Of a DNA stretch of 64,000 nt, positions 43,761-56,829 are shown piece after piece. Every line of letters starts with the position of its first letter. The stretch's first letter is position 1. Both the position numbers and the translations under genes were made by a program. Under the pieces are notes generated by a model. It was not told the DNA's origin. It ran no database searches and was given only the letters and a program-made list of their open reading frames with translations. The DNA comes from Daedaleopsis sinensis (lineage: Eukaryota; Basidiomycota; Agaricomycetes; Polyporales; Polyporaceae): assembly GCA_033807695.1 (NCBI GenBank), contig CM066310.1:186001-250000 (forward strand), in the 5' to 3' direction.

Positions 43761-44349
43761 TCACCGCCGCTATAATCATTCTTCTTGGTGGGCACTCGAG
43801 CCTCGTCGCTCGAGCTTGTAGCAGTGACCCGTCCTACAAATCATACAGAATATGCCCTCGAGTCGGAGGACACTCAGACACGAACGATACATGCCGCAGC
43901 ACTGATGTTTGCCGCGCAGCTCAAATACGCGCGCGTCAATAATATGTGCCGTCGGGCTCGCCTTTCTCTGGTCAAGGCTCTCATGATCACCTCCTCCGTC
44001 CGCGCCCCACATCCACATCGGAGAGTACACTCATCGATCCCCGGCCTTGAAGCTCACCCAGTTCGATCTCAGCTCAGTTACGTGGAACACACTATCTCTA
44101 TGCATTCACTTCGGCGTCACGGTATCTCGCGATAATCCGAGTCGCCGACAAACGCACGGCACCCGACCTCCAGCTTCCGCTCGAGCTTCCCATTCTTCCA
44201 TCGACCATCTCGCAAGTGTCCAACAATCCAATCCTAGCGGCCTCGACGGCGGCGGCACGGTGTACCCCAGCGTCCAGCGTCCAACCTACCCACTTGTCCG
44301 TCCGTCTACGTCTAACCTCGTACCAGTACCGCGCATACATGCAGCTGTT
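43761..44349. other. 3-prime flank of the NmrA-like gene
   Basis: No gene recognised. The left palindrome arm begins near the end of this stretch; whether it reaches further left cannot be tested because its partner would lie outside the window. Confidence 0.45.
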
Positions 44350-46951
44350 TCCTGCGCATGCTGCGTGCACCGCGCTACCTTAGCCAACCGAATTCTTCCT
44401 GCGCTGATCATGAGCTGTGCCCGCGGAGTCGCGCGGAGTCGGAGTCGCGCACCTCGGTCGGCGCACGGACTCGCACTCGCACTCGGAGCAGGCTGCAGGG
44501 ACTCGGCGCAGGGAAGGCGGAGACCTCCTGCGCACGCGCACGCGCGAGACGATGTATCCTCGAGCGAGCATGGCGTGCATGGATGCAGATGCCCGGCAGC
44601 CGTGCTCCCCGACATGCCCGTGCCCGAGAGTTTTCACCAAGTACCGCCAGGCCGGTGGCGGGGGTGCGGCTTCGAGACGCGGGCCGCTCCAAGTCCTGGC
44701 ATGCGGCATGTAGCATGTAGCATGTCCCAGACCGCGGCGTCTGGCCAGGATCTGTCGACGGGCTTCGATGTCCATCGACATCAATTGTGAGGATGCTTGT
44801 TGCAGCGCGAGTCGTGCGTCGTGCGCGTCGACGTCGACGTCCATGGAAATGTCCGTGTCACCACGCTGCGGAGGCGGAGGCAATCGAATTCCGGATACGG
44901 GCACGCGGACACCTTGCGAGCGAGATGCGGACGACGACGTCACAACGGCGCTGGTAAGTATGTGGCGTCGTGGAGCTGTGATTTCTCTGTACGTCGAACG
45001 TCGGACGTTGAGTATTGCGTCGCGAGCCAAAAGGGGACGGAGCGCGCACCATGACCCGTTCTCGGCGCGCCTTGCGCCGTGCAGACATCGGCGAAAATCG
45101 ATGCAGGATGTCTTCCTTCATTGAGAGGGTCTTCCGGCGCGCGCTGCTCCGACTCTCGGGACGTCGTATTTCCTAGACATCCCAGCGGCAGGGCCTCGTG
45201 TTGACGGGTCTTCCAGGCGACTCGCAATCGATGTCCCAATGGGGGTTGACGTCGACGTTGCATCAATGAATGCGCCGCGATGCGCAGTGGAGCTCTGGAG
45301 ACGCGAGCTGAGTTACCGAGGGCCGCCGTCCGAGTCTGTGGAGAGCGCGCGCCACTGGCAGTACTCGATGAACGGGAACCTAACATAACCGCTTCCGCCT
45401 CCGCCTCGCCTCGCGCCGATCGCATCCGAGTCTCCTCCACGGTAAGCATGATGCATATGCTACTGCGCTAAACGCAACACACGCACCTCGAGGATCAGGC
45501 TGGTGGCGCGATACAGCTACCACTACCGCTCTATCGCAGCAAGTCGGAACCTGGCGCAGTGCACTCGAACGCCACATCCACGTCCGCACGTCGAGTGCGC
45601 GTCGCGCAAGGTCCCGAATACGGGCGTGCGGCATTCTAGGGGAGCTGGGAGCTGATCGTGAGTTTGACGGGGGCCCCGCCCGAAGCCGGTGCGGACTACG
45701 TACTTCAAGTTCGACTTCATCAATCGGCATCCTAGTGGAGATTCGGTGGCCGCCCGGGCCGCCCGGGCATCGCGATCATCCCGACGTATATGCGCTTGTG
45801 GGCTGCGCGGGCTCTGCATCGGTGGCGGAGGTGCGCCACGCAACGGCTGCCAGTGGGCGGGATACGGCGCATGCATGCATTTAAATTTGGTTATGACGAG
45901 AGAATTCGCAGAGCCATATGCATATGGAGCCGTCGACATCAATTCTGCCTGTCGACACCTGCGATAGCAGCTGGAAGGGAAGGGAAGGACGAGGCACGCA
46001 GCCTGGTCGCCGGTCGCCGGTCGACGGTCCCTGGCAGCTTGTTCGGATTCGTCTGTCGTCTAGATCTATGCATGCGTGCCATCAGCCTCGAGCAATCCCT
46101 ACGCCCCGTCCGAGTCGGGTGCTTACCGGGGAGAGTTCTGGAATAGATCACGCCATGTACATACGTCCCGCGCGCAACGCGCGACGCGTGTCGTGCACGT
46201 TCGAACGTCCGCGTTGCCGTGCGTTCGTGCGGGACCCACGAATCCTCCGAGGCCCCGAGGGGCGTTCAGTATACGCAGGCACGCGCGCTTGGCCCCTCCC
46301 AGTCGGGGGACCAGTACTAGTCTGGGTGCGATCTGCGATCTGCGATGTCGGAGGAGAGCCTGGTGTGGTTCCGGTGGTTGTGGCGGCATAGGCTCTGGCG
46401 TAGGCTGTCACGACGATCTTATCTTGAGCTTGACCGGCTGTCCGACTCGGAGTGCGAATATCCCTCCCTTCCATCCGCGCTGCCATGGCCATGGCCATTG
46501 CGTCCGGTAGGGTCAATGCCCGACTCAGGATGATGGCAGTTGACGCGTTGACGTTGAATGCAGACTGCCAGATACCCAGATACCCAGAGTACAGCGTTCG
46601 TCGGCGGCCCGCCCAGCTCGTATCATATCGCAGCGCCTGAGCGGCGCCGGTCTTTGTAGCTGCGGCCTAACCCCGTACACCGTACGTATACACTTCTATG
46701 GGCCGGCCGAGGTTGTTATCGCTATCGCCCTCGCCCTCGCCACAGTACCGCATTCGAAGAAGACCGTCCGTCCGTTAACGTTTAAAATTTGACCTTGACC
46801 TTGAACGCGAACGTGCGGAGTGTTCCAAGAAGTGTCCGTGTCCCGCGCGCGGGGGTTTGCCAGTGACGCGGTCAGAATACGTATACGTAGACGGACGTGC
46901 GGTTGCGCTCTCGGGAGCGCTTTGTGGTTGCCAGTGCTGGGGAGCGTCGTG

Positions 46952-47091
46952 TCACGTAGGCAGCAGCATCGCGCGAGTCGCCGCGGGAAGGACTCCACGG
47001 AGTCGTAGCCTGATCGAGATTCGTCACGTAGGCAGTAGCATCGCGCGAGTCGTCGCGGGAAGCGACGGAGTCGTAGCCTGATCGAGATTCG
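46952..47091. repeat. Tandem pair of ~70-bp units in the left arm
   Basis: Units 46952-47023 and 47024-47091 both begin tcacgtaggcag and end cctgatcgagattcg. Their complement resembles the ctcgatcaggct...cgcggcgactcgcg segment in both copies of the right arm's 1-kb tandem duplication. Confidence 0.9.
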
Positions 47092-48543
47092 GATGGTTGT
47101 GTACGCTGGCCTGAGGCCGCTCGGTCGGTACAGCCCGTACGGCCGTATCTCCAGACTCGGCTGGAGGATATTATCAGTTAGGAGGCGAACTTGCGATTGA
47201 AGATTACCAGGCACTTATCATAAACGATCTGCAGATTCCTGCCGACCGAGCAGAGACTTCCTTGACCTGTGCAGGGTATGCAGTCCGCTTGCGAGCAGTG
47301 GGTGATGTGGTGGATGCCTCGCGATCGGGGTGAGTTGACAGCTACACTTAACGCCAGCCTGGGGAACCTCGCAGGCGTCGCATCAGACCTGCGACCACGA
47401 GACGAGACAATCACTGCAAGTGCTGACTTACCGAGTCCTTGGAGACTTCTAAGGTGCGTCCGATATCCGACATATGCCGCAACAGCCGGGACGGAGCTGT
47501 ACGCGTACGGAGTGTGAAGTGACTTAAGTCGACTCGGAGTGTGTTCGAATTATTCTGTCGAAGAACGTTAACACCCAACTACGGCCTAAGACGAGTGGAA
47601 GCGTACGGTCGATCGGGCGGGAGGGCTACGTCCTGCCTGTAGGCTGTCAGCGGTAGGGGGTGCACGTGGGCCGGGGATGTACACGCATGACGTCTGCGCC
47701 TTCGGAAGTTCCTCAGCAGATTCCCCAAGGCTGCACGCGCACGCCAGTCAGTCAGGGTGCCGAGGTAGTACATAGAATTCCAGTCTCCCCCAGGGGGCCC
47801 GCAAGAGACGACAGCGGCCGCCGATCGCGTGAGGCTTGAAGATGTAATTTGAATTTGAAAATTTGAAGCGTGCGGTGGCTAGGCTCCGGATCCGGATCCG
47901 GAAGGTTGTCGACAAGGATGAGACGACTCGATATACACTCGCTCGGCCGCGGGATCAGATCCACACACTGGCCATGGAGGAGTGGAGCGCTGCTGCTGTT
48001 GCGGCCGTTGCGGGGCCGGGCTACGCGAGTGGCTGCTAATGCATAATGCATAACGCGAGTGGGCCGTGCGCGGCCTGTGCCCTGCATCCGGAGCCTGTTT
48101 GGCGTGTGCTTCCGAGTCTTCCCGCCCGACGTCGACGTCGTGTTCCCGACCGAGCGCGTGCGCACGAGCATGCCAGAGCCAGCTGAGCCTGAGTACCCCA
48201 GAGTGCCCCAGAGTGCCAGAACGTGTGTGCGCCCGTGCCTGAAGCTGAAGCAGAAGACGAAGACGTGAAGTTTCGAAAGCGTGCAGTCGAAGGGACCTCG
48301 TTACTCGGCTCGTTGCGTGTGAGCTCGACGGGCCACATGGGTATGGGCATGGGTACGGGTAGGCACGGGCATGGGCATGGGTACGGGTAGCAGTGCTGTG
48401 TGCAGAGAACTGGGAGCGGGCGGCCGCTCTGGAGACTGGCTGAGCCTCAGCTCGTGATACAGGCAGGCCACCGGGACCGCCACCAGAACGTTCAACAAAA
48501 CAAACGGTGCGCACTACCTGCACCCGCGGGTCAGTCAGAGCGA

Positions 48544-48544
48544 G

Positions 48545-48579
<35 letters not shown>
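48544..48579. repeat. Hexanucleotide repeat (gacgca)n
   Basis: Six near-perfect units in the left palindrome arm. Confidence 0.9.
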
Positions 48580-48580
<1 letters not shown>

Positions 48581-49860
48581 CTGGCCACCGTTGTCGATGT
48601 CGAGACGTCGACAATCGATGGCTCCGGTCCCCTGGCCTCGGTGTTGACGCGACTTCGGGGTCTGATATGCCAGTGGATATCGATGTAAGCGGATGATGAC
48701 GATGACGCCCAGTCGGTATCTTCTCATGCATACATGCGCGGGAGAAGAATGCCACATAGCAGGTAGTGTGGCCTATAGCCTATGGGCCATCGGACGACGC
48801 ACCTGCTAGTGCTCAGGGGGGCTGGAAAGGGCACGGGTAGATGCCGAGCGTCCGGGTCCCGACGGTGCGATGTCGGTCGGAACAGACGATTGCAACATCA
48901 TCTCTGGTAGCAGGCGGGCTCGACTGAGCGGTCCTTCAAGTTGGTAGTCGTAGTGAGTATTAGTGGTACATCGACGGCGGGTCGCTCACCTGCTCAGATA
49001 TCAGAGCGTGAAGATCAGTAGTACAACAGCAAGCATAAGCATAAACATAGAAGGGACTTGAAGAACAAACCCAGCCTCGACCGTTCGGCTCGTCCGTCCG
49101 CACTGCCATGCTAGTGACGATTCCACTCACCTGGCTGCAGGCCTTCTACCTATTCAGCACATCACACGCGCATCGCGCGATAGCCGCAATTCCACGCGCG
49201 AATCGCACATACGCAGGAACACCCCGCCAGAGCAGGTCCGCTTCCTCCCATGATCCCGCCGCGCTAGCGCTTCTTGTGAACGTTGGAAAGTTGAGCGCGC
49301 GCGCGCGCGACAAGGCGGCCGGCGAGCTTCGTGGGCAGTGGGTACTGAGTACTGAGCCTCTCTAGTGTTCTATTGATCAGCGAGTCCCGTTCGAGATAGC
49401 GTGGATTGTGCCCTTTCTGGGGAGAAAGCTGTTGTGGTACCGTGCCAGCCATGGACGCCGTTCGAATTCGACGCCCTGACGGTGGGCCTTCGAGTCATCC
49501 TGCGTGTCGAGTCATCCTGCCTGAGTAGTCAGGGGACCGGCTGTGCAAGGAAGCTGAACGAACCTACTCTCCTCGCATGGCAAGGGGTATACTTACTTCA
49601 AGTCTCAGTCAAAGTCGTTGTCAGTGGGCGTCCGGACTCTGGATGAAGTTGCGCGCTAAAGGACGTGGCGGCGAGCGCTATGATGCCACGTGTGCGCCAC
49701 AATGACTCCGCTCACGGCAGTTTTCGTGGTTTGTCCTGTGCGCATCTTGTTCCGGACAGTGACACTGTGAATGTATGCTGCCTCTGTCTGCCATTCCGTC
49801 CGAACGGTGCGTGCAAGACGTCGACCCGGTCATCATCTACGGAGATGGGAAGCCTCGCAA

Positions 49861-52312
49861 GTCGCCAGATGAGAAGCTGACAGGTTCGCAGGGCAGCTAC
49901 GTGTCACGGCTGCCGTTGCGGCGGAGCGGAGAAACTCTCCATCTACGAGATTCCGGTTAAGAGGTTAGCTGGACAGTAGAGCAAGTCGAGCACTTACGCG
50001 CGGTAGCTAGATAGTCGAGCGAGTCGACGGACGAGTCGTACGTAGCCGAGCAAGTAGTTCTGTAATAGGTAGCATAGACGCCCACCAATCAATCCCGGAT
50101 TCCCTTACCTTCGTACCGCCATCAGCAAGTCGAACAGCGAGCTCCTCCCGCGGTCTCCTCTCCCTTTGCGACCTGCGGCTGTCTGAGTCTGTCTATAGAC
50201 ATACCCCCGAGCCTGTCTGCGACCCCTCGAACCGTCTACATCCTCCCGAAAGCCCCTGCGAGTCGCAATCACGTCGGTAAGCGCTCGTCGACGTGACAGC
50301 GCGAGCCTCTCTTCTCCCTCCCCCTTTGAGTCGAATCCCCCGCAACCACCGTAGAGACATTTGGCCGTGCAAACTGCGCGTGTAGACACGCTCACCGGAC
50401 GCGTCGAGACCACCAGACGAAGGAGAAGGCACCCCCTCCTCCTCGGATAGGCGCCCCTCGAGCGCGACACGTCGAACCTCGCGAGCCGGTGTCCAGCCTT
50501 GCGGAGCTCCAGTGGACGCGTGTAGAGCACCGATGCAAACATTGAACAGGTTGTGGATCAGTACGCCGTTACCTTTCATTCTTATTCTTACGATAGAGCA
50601 ACTTCCTACATCCCATCCTCCTCGTTTACCCCAATCCCTTCACAACAGCACATACTAGCCCCATCGCACCTTTAGACCAGTGGTTCTATCGTTACGTACA
50701 TTTCATATCTATTGGTTAGATACCGCGACCGTTACACTACGTAACGCAAAGAACTCGGGTCAGGCCGACAACGTTAACGTTCTCGATAACATGCGCGCTC
50801 GGAAGCCTCTTGTCACGCAATACCTGACGCAAGACCTGTAGCGAACAGCGACCCGACGTCCCGCGCGCTGAGAACGGATTTGAACATGTAAGCACGAACC
50901 AACTAGCTCTGTGCGACTCGACGCAGCTGATTTCCCGAAGTCTTCGTCTTCCTCGCGGAGATAGGAGGCTGGCTGCTGCTGCTGGACACCCTCAGTACTT
51001 CTCGCAGGATGCCGCCGGCATGACGGCACCCGTTCCTGCTCATGCGTCTGCAAGTACCTTCTCCCCGGCCCTCGTACGTCCGCGGCGCTGTCACAGCCCG
51101 TCTCGTCGAAGTGGCGATCGCTTCTATGCTCCTACCAGAAGCACCTATTACGCCCCACACACCATCCATTGTGTATTATGCATGCATTACGCCCCACACG
51201 GTATGTCTCCGATCGCTATACGGGGAATCACAGTTAGGCTCACTGCAAACGTGCTCCGCCTGGGCCATACACGACGCGGCTCGCACGGCGGCCGTTCAGC
51301 GGGCTCGGAAAGTGCAGCGACGCACACGCCTCGGGCAGGCCGCGTCTCGAGTGGGCAGCCCCGTTGCTCGCTGGAGAGACGTCGGGACGCGCGGCGCTGC
51401 CCGTTGTCTCTGAATGGGCGGATGTTCCCTTGCGCTCGAGCAGCGTGCATGACAAAGGGGCGGGCCGCAGAGAAGACGGGGGCGAGGGCAGGTGAGAGTG
51501 CTAGTTTGACGGCGTTTGCGGGACGGTTCTCACCGATGGCCCGTGAATTTCCCCCAGCTGAACGCGTACGTTGCCCGGGATCTGAGGGCTGGAACGAGCT
51601 CGCTAGATCTGCAGCAGGTGCGACTCGCCGTGAACCGCCAGGAGGGCTGTCCGTCAAGTACTCTCGCTCGGAGCACAGCTCCGGGTCGCTGATAGATCGC
51701 ACGGACGAGAGGTTCGCACAGTTACGAAAGCATGCTTGAGCTGTTTGAACAGCGCGCATCCTGCTGAGGCCCTGTTCGCGGCACTCGTATCTCTCAGCGC
51801 TCCTATGAACTTAAGGGTCCAAGATAGGGCACGTGGAATACCAAGCATCATCTCGTCGTCGCGCGCGCAGCCCGAGGCATGGAAAGTAAGCTTAGGCCTC
51901 AGTAGGCCTCATGGTGGACTCGAACACTTCCAACTATCATTAACCGCCAATAATAGGCCCGATAACGCGTACGTCAAGATATGTGGTCTATCCGGCTGAC
52001 GACCGCACATCGACAGGCGACCGCAAGAAGCGCACAGGCGCCGTTCTGGGCAAAGGCGGTGCGTCGGGGACCCTGGCCGCAGTCAGTCAGTGGCACGTCC
52101 GACAAGTCACTCCCTGCAGTCACTCATGTTCCTGACAGTATTCTTTGCGGGAAATCCTGCTGCTTTCTCAGGGTGCGCCACCCACTCCCGGCCTTCGCGC
52201 TTGAAGCACTCTCTGTCGATGCGAACTTGTTAAAGCCCTCGCTCGCCCGCAGCCAACGCAGCGCATCCCCAGCCCCGACCTCTGCTCGCACCACCAGGCC
52301 TCTGTCAGCACC
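49861..52312. other. Left part of the palindrome spacer, upstream of GH16
   Basis: No convincing gene. A short inverted pair (cgttacgta at 50692 and tacgtaacg at 50740) can form a weak hairpin. I saw no clear mirrored partner in 54.1-56.8 kb, but a diverged one could be missed by eye. The last few hundred bases must contain the GH16 promoter; no obvious TATA box. Confidence 0.4.
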
Positions 52313-54104
52313 ATGGCCGACCTCAAGCCCTCGACCTCGGCTTCGTCCACGAGCCCCTCGCCCTCCTCGTCCCGCCCATCTACCTCGGGGAGCAGCTCGG
52401 CGGACGCACCTCGCGGCGTGTTCTTCATCCCGGACCGGACGCGCCCCGCTACCCCCGATGACATCCCACGCGACCCGTTCAGGACCCCCGACGCCTCCCT
52501 CCCCTCTACGCCAAAGCCCGCGAGCGTCGTGAGCTTCAGCGGGCACGCCGACCACGGCGCGTTCAGACGCCTCGACAGCCGCGTCTCCGTCCAGTCCGCC
52601 CTCCGCCAGTCGACGGCGGATATGCAGGACGGCGCCCCGCCCTTGCACAAACGCAACTCGTTCATGCCCCCGCGGGCGCTGCACCACAGCACGACCGCGC
52701 ACTCGACCGCCCTCCCGCGCATGCCCACCCTCTCCCGCCTCAAGAAGCCGATGCGCTCGACGAAGCTCGCGGGCGCGATCGACAAACCGTGGCTGGACGT
52801 GAAGGAGCCGCGCATGGCGCTCGCGTACTGGATGGTGTACGTGGTCGCGTTCGCCGGCCTCGCGGGCGGGCTCCTACGCTGCTACTTCTCGTACAAGACG
52901 ACGTTCCGGGTCACGAACCTGTGCCTCGTCATGGAGGACAACTTCGATACGTTCGACACCGTCAACACCTGGACGCACGACGTCAGCATGAGCGGCTTCG
53001 GGTGAGTTTCTTGCTATTCGCGCGATTGTGTGCCGCTGACGGCCGCGACAGCAACCAGGAGTTCGAGATGACGACCGCGTCCGCGAACAACTCGTTCGTG
53101 CGCGACGGCCACCTGTACCTCGTCCCGACGCTGACCTCGGACGTGATCGGGTACGACGCCGTGATCGGGGCGCACCCGACGATCTTCAACCTCACTGGCT
53201 GCACGGACGCGAACGCGACGAACTGCGGCGCGGCGTCGAACGCGTCCGCCAAGGCCGTCATCCCCCCGGTCATGAGCGCGCGCATCCACACACGCGGGCA
53301 CTACGCGCTGCGCTACGGCCGCGTCGAGATCCGCGCGAAGATCCCGCACGGCGACTGGCTGTGGCCCGCGCTGTGGATGCTGCCCGTCGAGGACAAGTAC
53401 GGGCCGTGGCCGCGGTCGGGCGAGATCGACATCATGGAGGCGCGCGGGAACGGTATCGAGTACGGCGCGCAGTGAGTGCCCTTCCTGCTTCCTTTCGCAT
53501 GCACGCGTGCTGACGGCCGCTGTGCGCAGGGGCGTGGACTACGTGCGGAGCGCGCTGAACTGGGGCCCGTTCCCGTGGCTGAACGGGGTGGGCACGACGT
53601 TCGGGTGGTGGACGAACCGGCGGCAGACGTACGCAGACAAGTTCCACACGTTCGCGCTCGAGTGGGACGCGGACTTCCTGCGCGTGTTCGTCGACTCGCG
53701 GCTGTCGTACACGCTCTTCGTGCGCTTCAACGAGCCGTTCTTCCAGCGCGGGCACTTCCCCGCCGTCGTCGCGAACGGGAGCGACTTCGTGACGCTCGAG
53801 GACCCGTGGGCGGGCGCGGCGGCGCACAACGTCGCGCCGTTCGACCAGGAGTTCTACCTCATCATGAACGTCGCCGTGGGGGGCACGAGCGGGTGGTTCC
53901 CGGACCGCGTCGGGGACAAGCCGTGGCTCGACGGCTCGCTCAGTGAGTGCTCGCACTATGTTTGTGTTCTGGTGCTAACAGTTGTTGGCAGCTGCGATGA
54001 CGGACTTTGCGAACGCGCAGAAACAGTGGGCGCCGTCGTGGCCGCAGAACATCGAGGACCGCGCGCTCGTCATCGACTCGGTCAAAATGTGGAAGCAGTG
54101 CTGA
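52313..54104 (+). CDS. Glycoside hydrolase family 16 protein, type II membrane anchored
   Basis: 544 residues from four exons (52313-53001, 53052-53471, 53530-53942, 53992-54104; introns 50, 58, 49 nt). A Ser/Pro-rich cytosolic N-terminus is followed by one membrane helix at about residues 168-188 (MALAYWMVYVVAFAGLAGG) and a lumenal or extracellular GH16 domain. The catalytic motif EIDIMEARGN gives E354 as nucleophile, D356, and E359 as acid/base. GH16 enzymes cut or transfer beta-1,3/1,4-glucans. The N-terminal anchor layout is shared with fungal proteins linked to cell-wall beta-glucan assembly, so a wall role is inferred. NLTG and NATN-type sites fit secretion-pathway glycosylation. Codon choice is strongly GC-ended, unlike the surrounding palindrome spacer. 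A catalytic-core-deleted relative lies at 37542-38395. Confidence 0.93.
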
Positions 54105-56829
54105 GCAGTGCGACGCGGAGGTCACTGAGCTCGGGGCGGACGGGTCTTGTGTTCTGGTAATGGTCATCATGGTATACCTCGCGTCGGCATCGCACGGAGT
54201 ATTGAATAATGCAATCGAGGGCGGGTACTATTACTCTATGGTAACAGTATAGACATGTCTGTGGCTCTCTGCAGTGCGTCCATGGTGGGTTCTTGCTACG
54301 CGTGGCTTACATCAGTTATGATTTATCGGCTCTTGCTATTGGCTTATATTAATTAATATGCGTCGCAGACCGACGGCCTGGACTCTGATCGCAGATCCTG
54401 TCCGTCCCCACTGCACATCTTGTTATTCACACAACTGAGGTGTCTCGTCCCCGAAGTCATCCAAAGATGAAGCTCGCGCAGAACGGCGCAAGGCTGCATG
54501 TTCGTCCGAGACGTCGACGAACGTCGCATCTTCCTGCTACTGGACCCCCTTAGAGCGCCGCAATACAGTCACTACTTCAAGCTTGGCGCAGACGTCGACA
54601 CTACTTGCAACGCGTCATCAATGAAGCCACGAGTATGACCGTGTGTACGACGCGCACGCAGAGCGGATCGGCGGGTCCGCGGGGCCAGCCTCGCGCACAC
54701 GACGCGACAAGCTCAAGGCAGGCCTGCAGGATGCGGACTCGGAGATGCACACTCAGACTGCACAGCTACGTATACAGTACAGGTACAGCCGCACGTTAAC
54801 GAACGCGCGCACTCCGCTCCGAGCTCCTGGGCTGGCACAGCACCCGCCGTCGCACCCAGACACCGGCCCCGAGACCCGCGCGGGTCTCGAAGCACTGCTA
54901 GTCCCGCTAGTAGTGCGGCTGCCGCATACGGATGCGCGACCCCCTGCGCCCGCACTCCCCGCGCGGCGCCAGCTTGAACGTGGAGGCGAAGGCTGACAAC
55001 TGACAACTGACAGCTGAGTGGTAAGTGCTGAACGTTGAACGTTGAACGTTGGACTGCTGCCTGCCTCTCCGAGGCGGTAATCGATCATGGGCCTGCGCAC
55101 CCGCCTACACCCACACAGCGCAGGGGCCAGCGTCAGCTGAGAACTCTGATCCTCAGGCCTGGGGTGCGGTACACTGACTCGGGCCTGGATTTCGTCCCAG
55201 GGCTAGCGGACTCCGTGGGGTGCGGTCGAGCGGTCCACGCCGCGTTATTGTCGACGCCCGACACGGACCCGCTCTTTCGGAGGCCGGGATCAGCTTGTCC
55301 CACTACCAGTACCCGGTATGCACTCATGAAGTGAAGGTGTCGTCCAATGTAACGTTCAAGGTCGTTGCGCAGGCTCGCCCTGCACCTGTGGGCGTACATG
55401 CGCTGAGTGCTGATCGATATCGTCGATCTCCTCATCCTCAGTGGGCACCGCAGTGGGTCCCGGTGCCTGAGCCCGACTGGAGCGTGATGGGAATAGCGTT
55501 GAGCATGTACATTGTCAGATGCCGTCTCCCCGACCCGAGCAGATGTGCATAGCCTGGCGATGGAGTGTCACAAATGCACAAGTAGATAGCACACGCAACT
55601 TACCCCTCTTTTCAGTCCGACGTTCGGCCTGTCACTGAATTTTCGCAGCTGACAGTCGCCGCCGGATGCACGCCTAGGCACGGACAATATCGATGCATCT
55701 CGAGCTCGCGGCCTGCGGTCGAGCGTGCGGGTTCGAGACCGTGCCAGTTGTCGTGGTGTGTTTGATACCCGGGACGAGACATCCACGATCGCGATCACGC
55801 CAGAGGCGACGCTCGAGCACGTATCACGCCGGGGCCCGTGCTCCTATGACTGTCAGTGTGCACACACTGCAGGGCATGTGTGAGAGACGACGCACGACGT
55901 ACGCGTGCAATGTCGTGGAGAGCTGGACCGGCCCACCGGGAACGCGCCTTACTTGCGCGTGCAGTTCCATTTGCGGCGCACGTGCTCGTCGAAGTGTCAA
56001 GTGACGTGCTGTGGGTCTCTGGAGGAGCGGACCGTCCGTGCGCGGAGAAAGGGACGGAATCCTCGTGCGACGCGACAGCACCTGCTCGAGCCGTATTGCA
56101 GAGCACCGTCGTTCGAGGGTCATTGCAACCCCGGGGTTTGCGCGGGTAACGGCCAGGGAGTCACTCCGAGCTGGGTCCTATGTGCTGCATCCGCGAATCC
56201 GTCCCCGGCACAGGCGCTTAAGCGTCAGTCAGGCGGAAACATGTACCTGCGCGAACAATCAGGTTGAACCCGGACGACGGAGAATGCCAGCTAGCCGACG
56301 GCCTCAAAGGGTAGACGTCCACAGATCCCGGTTAAGATCCAGTCGAAGCACCCCCAGCGAGTTCAACAGTTGACATTGAATTAGACGGGGTACACGGACC
56401 ATCCACGGCGGGCTAGAAGAACACCGGATGGAATCGAACGCAAACTCAGCTTGAAGTACTCAAATTCCCTGATCATCTATTAGCACATCAGCGTAGTGGC
56501 ATCGGGACTTCCTGATCTGGTACTGACCGTAGGCTGCGGACCGACTGAGCTTGCACAGTACCCAAGGCTGGAACACTCGCCAGGCGTTGCGATAGCTCGT
56601 CGGCCCAGAGGAGGGGGAGGAGAAGGAGGAGGAAGAGAAGTGAAAGTAAAGTGTCCGAGGTAGCGATGGACTGGATGGCCAAGTACAGACATCATTCCAG
56701 TGGGCCACGGCGTGATACATGGCTTCATGACGTACGAACGTCATGTCCTGGATGAGTTGAGTGCACATGCATGGAAAAGATACGGGATCTCAGCCTCTCG
56801 ACAGTGTCGACACCTGGTCGACACACATA
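54105..56829. other. Right part of the palindrome spacer, downstream of GH16
   Basis: No gene recognised. It contains short tandem duplications such as gacaact repeats (54995-55013) and aacgttg repeated near 55029-55051. A B-box-like ggttcgag at 55730 is not part of a tRNA fold. Confidence 0.4.

Larger units (their letters stand above)
44350..49860. repeat. Left arm of a giant imperfect inverted repeat
   Basis: Read on the minus strand this segment matches 56830-64000 in the same block order. Pairs found by eye: 44430-44780 with 63480-63900; 44780-45000 with 63340-63590; 45030-45470 with 62930-63300; 45560-46345 with 62140-62830; 46580-46680 with 61740-61860; 46900-47095 with copies at 59860-59940 and 61000-61050; 47880-48520 with 57840-58330; 48880-49160 with 57530-57770; 49200-49400 with 57290-57480; 49665-49780 with 56840-56990. 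Matching runs of 15-30 bases are broken by small indels; identity in blocks is roughly 70-80%. No gene with conserved frame was found in it. Confidence 0.85.

Noticed and set aside
48544..48579. CRISPR-like or satellite array
   Set aside because: A simple hexanucleotide run without spacers; one of many unrelated short tandem duplications.
47879..48757. 292-codon minus-strand open frame in the left palindrome arm
   Set aside because: Translation is low-complexity (VCVCVC, RTHAHARAYPYPCPY). The matching block in the other arm (57.8-58.4 kb) keeps a different frame open, and no domain is visible. Explained by GC-rich tandem duplications.
55725..55750. tRNA B-box-like ggttcgag
   Set aside because: The flanking bases do not form the T-stem, and no A box or acceptor stem lies at the right distance.
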